This document shows positions 1-8,669 of a stretch of 64,000 nt of DNA, in pieces. Positions within the stretch are counted from its first letter, which is position 1, and every line of letters begins with the position of its first letter. The notes under the pieces were generated by a model. The model had not been told where the DNA came from. It saw only the letters and a program-made list of their open reading frames with translations, and ran no database searches. The stretch lies in the NCBI GenBank assembly GCA_035041965.1, contig JAPYMA010000904.1:62001-126000 (forward strand). The letters run 5' to 3'. Source of the DNA: Anisakis pegreffii. Taxonomy: Eukaryota; Nematoda; Chromadorea; Rhabditida; Anisakidae. Position numbers and translations under genes: made by a program.

Positions 1-1
1 C

Positions 2-2469
2 TGGAACAGTCAACCCCATAATAATACGCTCGACTTCAATCTACCGCCAAGATGCGACTCGTCATCGAAACGCAAACGAAAGTTGTTATGCATCCGAAAT
101 GACGATCCCAAGCAGATGACACTGGATGCGGGACAGAAAGAGTTCGGAGTGCAACGCTGCAAAAAAGTTATCTTTGTTGTCAGATTCTCATTTTTAGTGT
201 TATTATATAACGAACGATTTTATGGATTGTTTCGATATTACTGCTGATAAATTCTTTGAGTTGTGTTATGGTCATTATTATTATTATCATTATCATTATT
301 ATTTTATTATATTATTATTATTGTTATTACATTGCTATTGTTTCTGGATTCCTGGATTGGCCAGGCTGTCAAACGTTTGTAACGTTGCTAGCCAAATAGC
401 CTCAATTTACGCCACTCCGATGGCTAGCCGAGTAGGTCAACCGAACACAACCGAGTAGTTAATTAGTTGCCGTGAATACTTTGCATAATTAATCGCAGCC
501 AAATATCATTCCAATAAGTAATCATAACTCTAATAAAATAAATATTCCACTGATCACTCACAGCCATTGACAAAACAACCACTCGATGTCCGAGTAACAA
601 TAATAAGGCATTAATATTGTAGTATTATTATGTTATATTATATTATTATTATTGTATTATTAAACTTCAAAAATGAATTGCAGTGTGGAATGGTATATGA
701 TATAGATTCAATGAAGGATCGCAAAGCACACGAAGAGTTTCATAATCGTTTAGCGGACACACGATGGTTCCGTGTTAAATTCAAACAAATTGACGAGTGG
801 AAGAGGTGTCATTTATTCCGAATAATATTACATTTCAACTTTAACCTATTCAGTTCATCGTGAAAAATCTTTTAGTTTTTGTTGTATTTGAGCTTATTTA
901 ATGTGTTTTTTTTTGTTATTTATGGCTTTGTTTTTGATTTTTCACAAAAAATACCAAATGACGTTTTAACATTTTGATTATGCATTATGAATCTGAAGTA
1001 TTGTTTGATTATTCAATAATATGGTATTTGTTATAGGGATTTGTGTTATGCGTATGTCGAAGGCGGATATATATTCAGTTTGAATTCCACTTCAAAGTGT
1101 TCATTGAGGAAACGCTTTGAAAAGGTTTTGAGTCGATTCGTTTTGTTGCGCTTCTCATTTTTTGAAGTGAAATTTTGGAATCGATTGTAGGTATAGTATG
1201 AAAAATCGTGGGATATTTAGAAATAATGGAATTGCATTTGGGAATTGCAGTGCAGTTTTTTTTCTTTTGAAGACAACGGATATCATTTCGGTGAATAAAG
1301 TAGATGAATATGTATTGTATGAATCGTTATGAATATTCGTATAAAGACACATCGAATAACTAAATAGTAGGCTGATGAATGTTACAAGATGAATATTCTA
1401 TCTTTTTGAAAATGTCAATTTTCGAGAGGCACATGTCGCGAGTCACGCGATTTACAAATGTTTGAATGTGTTTTGAAAAATTAGTGCAATTATGTTATCG
1501 TTTAATATTTGTATGAGAAAATTGGCAATAATGTAGATTAATACATATGAATGATATCGTTCATAAATGTTTACATTATTGCCAATTTTCTCATACAAAT
1601 ATTAAACGATAACATAATTGCACTAATTTTTCGAAACACATTCAAACATTTGTAAATCGCGTGACTCGCGACAGCACATGTTCTAGAATGATCGCGTTGT
1701 GATAGTTCTATTCGAGTCATTATTAAACATCAAATTGGGTTCTTTTCAGCAACGTTCGTTTTTGTATTATGAATTGCAATCGATCGTAGAAAATTGAATG
1801 AAAGTAATTCAGTATGGACATAGTAATTTTTTTGTTTATTGTTGCATTTATGAGACTAATTGCAGATAGTTTTGGAATGTGTGAATATCGAGCTGGGCTA
1901 TTCAGAGGATTTGGCGAGTGTTTGGGATCGGAGAGGCTCGAGAGAAGGACTGTTGTTTATCAGTGATTCGCATTGTGAATATCCGTTCATTGCTGGCATT
2001 CTACTGATCGATCATGTTAAAAAAGCTTATCGCTTAAATGACTTGGTATGACGTTTTGTTTTATTGTTTGTTTTTATGGCATGCGCTTCGATATTGTTCC
2101 GTGTTGTTATTGTAGTCTTTTATTATTTTATTTTCACACTTTTTACTTAACATATACGATTAAGTGGTGACAGTGTAGGAGCTGAAATTTTAGCGGTCAA
2201 AAGATGAACTGAAATCGAGTCGAAACGAAGCGAGTACGCAAGAAGTTCACGGAACCATAATGGGTATCAATCGTATTTGGGTGCATTCGCAGATGCGACG
2301 TAAGTCGATTGCATCGCGATTGATACGAAGAGGAAGGGAGTTATTTCTGGGTGATGGAATATTACCCGACAATATGGTTGCGTTCAGTGAACCAACGAAT
2401 GACGGCATCGCTCTCGCGAATTCTCGTTCGAAGCAGATCCTCGTCTACGATATCGATTCAGTCGTGTAA
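2..2469 (+). CDS. ECO1: ESCO/Eco1 cohesin N-acetyltransferase, C-terminal part (5' end outside window)
   Basis: Exons 2-166, 684-805, 1037-1124, 1866-2045, 2194-2469; phases close at every junction, giving 276 residues to a TAA stop. The family acetylates the SMC3 head in S phase to establish sister-chromatid cohesion. Visible in order: a basic linker, the family signature LDAGQKEFG, a C2H2 zinc finger split by intron 1 (CKK|CGMVY, then H..EEFH), the central segment ending in NIELGY, a strand LLFISDS, and the GNAT core INRIWVHSQMRRKSIASRLI with the acetyl-CoA-binding loop RRKSIA, followed by AFSEPTNDG and the closing LVYDIDS. The open frame runs to base 2, so the N-terminus lies upstream. Intron 1 holds a SINE-like element and intron 3 a long inverted repeat. 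Identity is by recall of human ESCO2, not by search. Confidence 0.93.
345..604 (+). mobile_element. SINE-like repeat, copy A (ESCO intron 1)
   Basis: About 260 bases closely matching the copies at 33856-34143 (same strand) and 2668-2955 (opposite strand). It shares the head CCTGGATTGGCCAGGCTGTC, the stretch GCATAATTAATCG, and the end GATGTCCGAGTAACAATAA. Compared with the 288-bp copies it lacks part of the segment after the head. No clear target duplication is left. It lies in sense orientation within intron 1. Confidence 0.8.
1431..1680. repeat. Long inverted repeat, ~105-bp arms
   Basis: Bases about 1431-1535 are almost the exact reverse complement of 1572-1680, separated by a spacer of some 36 bases. 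The arms differ by one substitution (TTTTGAAAAA against TTTCGAAAAA) and a few extra bases at the outer end. The spacer itself holds a small near-palindrome around ATGATATCGTTCAT. It lies in ESCO intron 3, so the pre-mRNA could fold into a hairpin of about 100 bp. It is probably a foldback element. Confidence 0.9.
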
Positions 2470-2667
2470 TTTGGTTGTGTTTAATTCAGCAATCATATTT
2501 ATCCGTCCAGTGTTCAAACGTCTCATTTAATGTATTCATCTGAAATCAATCCTCGTAAATTTGTGCATGAATAAGCAAACATTGCAAATTGCGAGTGCAA
2601 ATAATGAAAATATATTAAAAGATGAAGTTTCTTGTCGTTCTGAAATAAGTGGCAGTAGATAAGGAAA

Positions 2668-2955
2668 GCTTTTTACTTGTTACTTGGTCATCGAGTGGTT
2701 GTTTTGTAGATCGCTGTGAGCGATCGGCGGAATATTTATTTTATTAGAGTTATGATTATTTATTGGACTGGTATTTGGTTATTATGCAAAGTATTTACGG
2801 CAACTAATTAATCATTTGGTTGTAATCGGGTGGCTTGCTGGTCTAGCCAACGGGGTGGCGTCAATAAAGGCTAAAACAGTGCGAACGGAAACGCGAGCAT
2901 TGTGGCCAGCAACGTTACAAACGTTTGATAGCCTGCTTGCCAATCCAGGTAATCC
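2668..2955 (-). mobile_element. SINE-like repeat, copy B, with 11-bp target duplication
   Basis: A full 288-bp copy in reverse orientation, flanked by the perfect 11-bp direct repeat AGATAAGGAAA at 2657-2667 and 2956-2966. Read in element orientation it starts GGATTACCTGGATTGG and ends in an A-rich tail (GTAACAAGTAAAAAGC). Target duplication plus A-rich tail is the mark of target-primed retrotransposition. There is no terminal inverted repeat. Confidence 0.85.
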
Positions 2956-3442
2956 AGATAAGGAAAACCTCATTTAGAAAAAGTGAGTCAGTTGAGCTTC
3001 AATGAGCTAATATCCTTGCAAACAATACATGGAGTATTAGTGTGTATATGCTTGAAAAGCACATCAAACTGATAAGATCTACTTCATCGAAGTTTTATGC
3101 TAGCTGAACCTTGATAAGTATGTTTGAATGAAAATGCATTAAATCATTAAATGTTGTGAAGCGTGTATTCCTATTCGAAAAGGAATATTTTTAGTTTACT
3201 TGAATACAATTTGACATTGATTTAAAACAATTTACTTTATTCCATTCCATTAATATCTTTACAATGTGCTCAACATATCATTAGCATGCTTAATTGTTAT
3301 TGATGTAATTATTTTACTGATTCATTCATTGCTATGCGTATTTCACTCATTTTTTTGCATTTTTCATGTGAAGAAGAGAGCGTATTCTGTGAATAAAAAT
3401 TTTTTGATAACGTTCAATTTGTTCATTTCAGTTGAATATTCG

Positions 3443-3492
3443 AATTCGTGTTTCATCGATATAAGATTTGTTATATCGATGAAACACGAATT
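3443..3492. repeat. Perfect inverted repeat, 22-bp arms, 6-base loop
   Basis: Bases 3443-3464 are the exact reverse complement of 3471-3492, with loop GATTTG. No T-run follows and no gene ends close by, so it is not an evident terminator. It may be the remnant of a foldback element or a small structured RNA. Confidence 0.9.
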
Positions 3493-4143
3493 TATATCGA
3501 GTCGCATTGCTCGATTTGATTTAATATATATTCAAAGAAAAGGGAGTTATAAGAGTTATGAAATGGTTTGTTGAAAGCAGCAATCAATACGAAAATGACT
3601 GTTTTACATGAGCATATGCAAATGTACTTATGAATTCATTGTTGCAAATAATATTTCTCTGTTTATATTGTATAGTTTTTGGGACGTTTATGTGGATATG
3701 ATTCGGTATGAATAAGAAGAGAAATATATTAATAATGATAATAATAAATTGATGACCAGATAATACGTATAGAACTGAAATTGCGGGACGTTTTGACGTA
3801 AAGTGTCAGCTTCAACAGCTGGAGTGTTCGATACTCAATTTCGGATTATTTGGTCACCAAGATATTATTATTGTCACCGTTGTTATCATTATTGTTATTG
3901 TTGTGATCATTGTTTTTATTTTCATTATTGTTGAACATGCGATTCTTAGCGCTACTCCACAATTTCATTCGTGATATGATATGACCGTATCACATATAGT
4001 GTCCGCCCGCACGTTGTGTGCGATTTTGACTCTGATTTTGACTACGGTGCGAACGTTACCGGAAAATCCGGCTGATATTTAAAATAAGAGAGCCGAGCAA
4101 ACGATATTGTATTGTTTAAGATCAGAAGCCCTCGTAGAAGAGA

Positions 4144-5970
4144 ATGTCGTCGTTAGGGGCGATTGTAAGGCAGTATTCAGACGTGCATCGATGCTTGGTG
4201 CGGTACATGATGATGAAAGGATACACAACGGTTAGTTTTGTGCGATTGTTAATAGTATGACAGAAAGACGTTGTTCATATTTTGTTTCATTGAGTACCAT
4301 TTAAGGTCAGTGATTTTCTCAATAAGGTGATTGCGTTCAAAGAAACGTTGAATGAAGGTGAGTCGAATTTATATTGTAATTATTTATGTGCTAATTATTC
4401 GGAATAAAGAGTACCGTATTGGTTTGTAATGTCAGAATTATTCGTGTGAACTTAGTGATGAAATTGAATATTATAAGAAGTTATAATCACACCATTAATA
4501 GTGATAATAATAATAATAATAACAATAGCAAAAATAATAATGATAGTCAGTTTAGGTGGCGATAATAGTGACGAAATAGAGCAGCTGAAGAATAACAGAG
4601 ACAGTATAATGGAGCCGTTAATCAAATTTATGAATCGAAAATTGGACTTTTCCGGGCTGAGATTTGTGGAGATTGTGGATGAATACGATGGCGATGCATC
4701 GTTTGTTGCATTGGTGGGTTGGTTGGTTGCGATTGGATTGCCGTTTGGAATTGGTGCGAAACTGATATGAATTGAAGGTGAACTCGTGTGCATTCTCGGA
4801 TGTGTTGACGAGTGGATTCAAACCAAACGAGATGGCTTTTATAACGAAACTTTTTAAGAGTATTTGCAACGATGAACGTGCCGAACTGAACTCGTGTGAT
4901 GCTCTTAATATGGGTTATGAAACTGATGTGAAGGTGACTTCATTAGTGGTTTTGATTTTTGTACCATTCTTATTGTTTTCGGTTTAGTTAAGTGCTCTTA
5001 TTATTGTTATAATTATTAACATTATTATTATTGTTATTGATATTAATATTAGTATTTACTTTTTTGTTTTAATATATATTATCTACTGACACATATCGTT
5101 ATTATTATGAGGCATATCGTTGAATGTTGTGTTCATTTCAGTTATCTTTGAAACGATCTCAAGAGATACTCGATAAATTGATTGCTTCAAAATGGCTGTG
5201 TTTGGTTAGTAATAAAAGCTCATATCTCATTTATTTATTATTGAAGTAGAGTAATAAAAATTTTAAATAACAGTAGAATAATAAAAGTTTTTAAATAAAA
5301 TTCAGTCATTTGCTCAACGCAAATAACAATTTTGCATCTTACTGAAGTGACGAATTTCTGCTATATCTGTACTGATTGGCTAACAGTTTTATCCGTTGAA
5401 CTAATTGTAAGAATTTCATTGCATTTATTTCATGTTGAATGAGTGTTTGATATTAAAGGATGCTGAAAATAGATCAGTGCTGCGTTTGAGTGTAAAAGGT
5501 GAACTCGAATGGGGTCAGTATGTGCAAAGTGAGAGCATTCTACATAAATGTTCGTTATGCCAGAATTTCATTCTTATCAAATCGAGACTATTGCATTGTA
5601 CCGTTTGTAATGACACATTCATACACCAGCATTGCGCTAAAAGGTATTTTTCAAATTTGTTTTGAAGTTATATTAGTTAATCTGAAGAATATTATTATTA
5701 TCTCGTGTATAGAATGGAGAATTAGTGTTATTTCTGTTGGCATTATTTTTATTTCTATCAACGTGTAACTTCTTGAGTATGAGCATCGTCAAAATATTAA
5801 GTCTCTAAAGGTTTCTTCACTGATTTGTTGTTTATATTCTCAATGATTGATAATTGATAATTTTCAGAATGATTCAAAAAAGAAAGTTAGCCAATTTCAA
5901 GTGTCCTGGTCGAGATGGCAAATGTGGTGCAGTTCTGTTGAGAAGGGCAGAGATTGGTGGTGATTGTTGA
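4144..5970 (+). CDS. nse-1: NSE1, RING-type subunit of the SMC5/6 complex
   Basis: Exons 4144-4230, 4306-4357, 4556-4713, 4778-4933, 5142-5204, 5459-5643, 5868-5970; phases close, 267 residues (human NSMCE1 is 266). NSE1 pairs with a MAGE-like NSE3 and NSE4 in the kleisin part of SMC5/6 and gives the complex its RING ubiquitin-ligase activity in DNA repair. The N-terminus has YSDVHRCLVRYMM (family: TDVHRRFLQ), then the winged-helix region with FVALV|NSCAFSD (family ALVNLATTS) and KSQEILDKLIASKWL-like residues. The C-terminal variant RING has C203, C206, C219, C222, H228, C231, C246 and C253. The last pair is spaced C-x6-C rather than the family's C-x2-C. The 3' UTR may end near the AATAAA at about 6281. 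Confidence 0.93.
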
Positions 5971-6742
5971 CTGATTGATTTTCTGCCTCAATTTGATAAC
6001 CAAATGTAAACCGTCACAAAGATGTCGGTGTATTTATCGATCTCCGTACTATTACTTATCGTCTCATGATTACTTTCTCGTACTCGTAATTAGTATCGTT
6101 CAGTTCTGTTTCATCACCCTCCCATCGCTCATTGTCAACGATCATTTCTGCCCTCCAACAGTGTCATTCATCATCAGATCAATGCTTTTCGATTTTGCAA
6201 CTTGATGCCTAATCTGCAAGCGAGTCAATTTTCCGCAACATTGATAACAAGCATTCTGGCCGTGCAAACTTGATTTACGAATAAAATTATGTGCAATAAG
6301 ATGGCAGATTATTCCATAAAAGTAATTTTTATTCCAAAAATAATTCTGCTCTCTCAATCGCATCGTCCCAACAAACAATATATTATGACATTTTGACATT
6401 AAGTGAGAATTGTAACGGTCATAATTATCACAATTATACGAAATATAAATAAGAACATAAGAATAATGAATAGAACAATGTGAATGGTAACACCAAATAA
6501 TATGGAATGATAAATAAGAGTTAATTGATAATCAGTTACACTTCATTATGAGTATATATCTGTTGGTTATCACCAACATTGAATCAGTGCATCACCTTCA
6601 ACATCACTATCGTTGTTCCCTCAGATAGTGTAGCAATTTTCTTTAGGGTAGGCATTTTATGACTGGACTGTATAACTGCTGACAGATTAGGTTGTGATAA
6701 GATCACGTGAACGGATGATAATGTTGGCACTGAGCAGTGGGA
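5971..6742. other. Intergenic region between convergent NSE1 and TMED genes
   Basis: Both neighbours end here, so it holds two 3' UTRs. An AATAAA hexamer lies near 6281 on the + strand. No coding exon, repeat family or RNA gene was recognised. Confidence 0.6.
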
Positions 6743-8645
6743 TTAAATACGGATTTTAGTGGGATCAGTACGAAAGAATCGTTTGAGCGTGAACACTTGA
6801 ACGAAAGCGCACGCGATCATGGCCAGGGTCTGTACCGTTGAGAAGGTGTCAATGTAGGATTTGTTTATGTCCTGCAGCTTCGTGTCGCGCCTTATTGTGT
6901 ACTGCCTGAATTGTGACGAGAGTGCCATTGACTTGATGTGCTCGTCGATTTTTTGCGTTTTCTCCTGAAATTTTGTTCACTTTCATTATAAATACTGGCT
7001 GCTATCATATCATCAATAAATACTCTATTATTTATTCAATAATAACAGTGAGCTGGGAAAACCAACAGTGCTAGCCCAGAAAACTGACAATACAACAAAC
7101 AGTACTGGCTCGCCAAATATATCAATAATCCAAGTTAGAATTTCATTAAGACAGATGCTTCCAACGCTATTATCGTTAGCTGCGTGGAAAGAAGAATACC
7201 AAAGAAGGAAGAATGTGATATTAGTGATATTGGTGATAACAGAGAGGCATAAACTCGTAATGAGTTTGATTTGCTGATTGAATAAAAATAAAAATGATAG
7301 TAAATACCAAAATATGTGATTGTAACTGGAATTTTTTGCTCATTTCGACCAGATATTCTTGTGCTAATTTGTGATCCATTCCACCTATGGTCAGCAACAC
7401 TCGAACCGCACGGAGACCGGCATCTGCGGTTGCGCACACTTCATAGTCTCCTTGAGTTGTATTATTTGATGTTATTTTTTATTATTATTGTTTGCTAGAA
7501 TTATTATTTCATTGAAGCAATACAGTAAGTATCTCTGCATTCAGAAAAATATATATTTTGTCGGGCGATTTCGCTTAGTTGAGGGGATATAGCTATTTTA
7601 TTAAAGCTATCTTAACTAGCGCTGAGGTGCTCATTGATATGCATTTGATCACTATAGATCAATGCATATTATACATTACAATAGAAATATGGGTTTGATT
7701 GAAGCAATACAGTAAGTATGATAGAAAATCACCGACCCGTTTCAGTTGCATTATGATGAAAATGAACAAGGTCTTTGCCGTGATACCATTTGTTGAGTCG
7801 TTTGGATGGCGATTGGACGTGTAAATGCAATTGTTGTGATTGCGTGTTATATGACTTAACTTTGTTTGTTATTTCCATGAATACTGAACTGTGCAAAATG
7901 AACAGTAATCGCTTTCTTGCCTCATTGTCAATCGATTCTATCCGAAAGAGTCGCACTTCAAAGCTTGACTTTTCTTAGATGATAGGAGTTTGTCACTCAT
8001 CAAAGTGACAAACGACTGATCAGAGCGATAATTGGATCACATTTGGTTTCAAGCTTTGGTTGAGGTTGACACATGGGGAAGGTGATCTAGTTGTTGAATG
8101 GATATTTTAGCTTCGATATGAGCCTTAACTTGACTCTACGTCGAAATGTAATCCATGCATCGCCATTTTTGTATTGCCAACATCTGACGTGATTGACTCG
8201 TTCAACTCCAGCAAATGTTCAAAGAAGTAGAGTTCTTTCTAGTGTTGTGCGGGGAGTCCCCGAATTCGGGGTGCCCATCCTCGAAATCTCCGTCTCCAAC
8301 CGTTTACGAACGGCGGCCATTTTCGGGAACTCTTCCCGTCCCGAATCTCTGTCTCCGTCTCCGACCCACTTTTCTCTCCCAGCACAACACTAGTTCTTTC
8401 TGAACAAATATAGATCAGTGAACTAGTGTACTTACCGACAAACGCAAAGTCATTTGCATAGATGAAGTGTATTGTTCATAAAAACAATAAATTTTGTTCG
8501 TTGATGAAACATCAAACACCAGATCGATATTGAATTGCAATTGTTTCGAGTCGACCATTGAACGGAGTGAGACTGACGAGCATCCTCGCATTATTATCAT
8601 TATTATTACATATGCTAACGCATTGTCCACCGGCCTTTTTATCAT
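6743..8645 (-). CDS. p24/TMED family cargo receptor
   Basis: Exons in transcript order 8645-8436, 7854-7737, 7450-7308, 6964-6743; phases close, 230 residues. p24 proteins cycle between ER and Golgi and sort secretory cargo in COPI/COPII vesicles. Visible: an N-terminal hydrophobic signal (ALAYVIIMII), a GOLD domain with its two usual cysteines (IYCFYEQY and GDYEVC), the core strand LHLHVQSPSKRL, a helical linker, and a C-terminal membrane span STVQTLAMIACAFVQVFTLK followed by the short tail RFFRTDPTKIRI. The tail has the FF motif typical of p24 proteins but no KKxx ending. The chosen ATG is 18 bases after a splice-acceptor-like AATTCCAG, which fits trans-splicing. The exact subfamily (TMED1/5-like or nematode-specific) is not settled. 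Introns carry a MITE, a direct duplication and a dispersed repeat. Confidence 0.88.
7157..7277 (-). repeat. Dispersed repeat family R3, copy 1 (TMED intron 3)
   Basis: The reverse complement matches 37749-37840 and 43191-43313: shared AACTCATTACGAGTTTATGC, then CTCTCTGTTATCACCAATATC and TTC..CCGTGCA/GCTAACGA. No terminal repeats or target duplication could be fixed. Confidence 0.7.
7511..7719. repeat. 22-bp direct duplication flanking a 165-bp segment
   Basis: Bases 7511-7532 and 7698-7719 are identical (core GAAGCAATACAGTAAGTAT) and enclose about 165 bases. The enclosed segment contains an imperfect inverted repeat around ATGCATTTGATC / GATCAATGCAT (7640-7672). It lies in TMED intron 2. The arrangement looks like a long target duplication or a local repeat. 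Confidence 0.75.
8241..8391. mobile_element. Short GC-rich MITE with 10-bp TIR and 10-bp target duplication
   Basis: A 151-bp element with perfect terminal inverted repeats AGTGTTGTGC / GCACAACACT. It is flanked on both sides by the perfect direct repeat AGTTCTTTCT (8231-8240 and 8392-8401). It is distinctly GC-richer than its surroundings and rich in TCTCCGTCTCCGA motifs. Too short to code for a transposase, so non-autonomous. A 9-10-bp duplication would fit the Mutator superfamily, but this is inference. It lies in TMED intron 1. Confidence 0.85.
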
Positions 8646-8663
8646 TTTGATTGTGCGATTATT

Positions 8664-8669
8664 CTGGAA
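8664..8669 (-). promoter_or_regulatory. Probable trans-splice acceptor for TMED
   Basis: On the minus strand AATTCCAG ends 18 bases before the TMED ATG with no intervening start codon. It resembles the acceptors of the cis-introns here. Inferred from nematode biology. Confidence 0.45.

Larger units (their letters stand above)
2470..4143. other. Intergenic region ESCO-NSE1
   Basis: Contains SINE-like copy B at 2668-2955 and a perfect 22-bp-arm hairpin at 3443-3492. The rest is AT-rich sequence with ATT/TTG runs near 3860-3930. No coding exon recognised. A likely trans-splice acceptor (TTGTTTAAG) lies a little upstream of the NSE1 start. Confidence 0.7.

Noticed and set aside
222..458. Open frame over ATT repeats and the start of a SINE copy
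   Set aside because: Poly-Tyr/Leu/Ile from microsatellite sequence, running into copy A of the repeat, inside ESCO intron 1.
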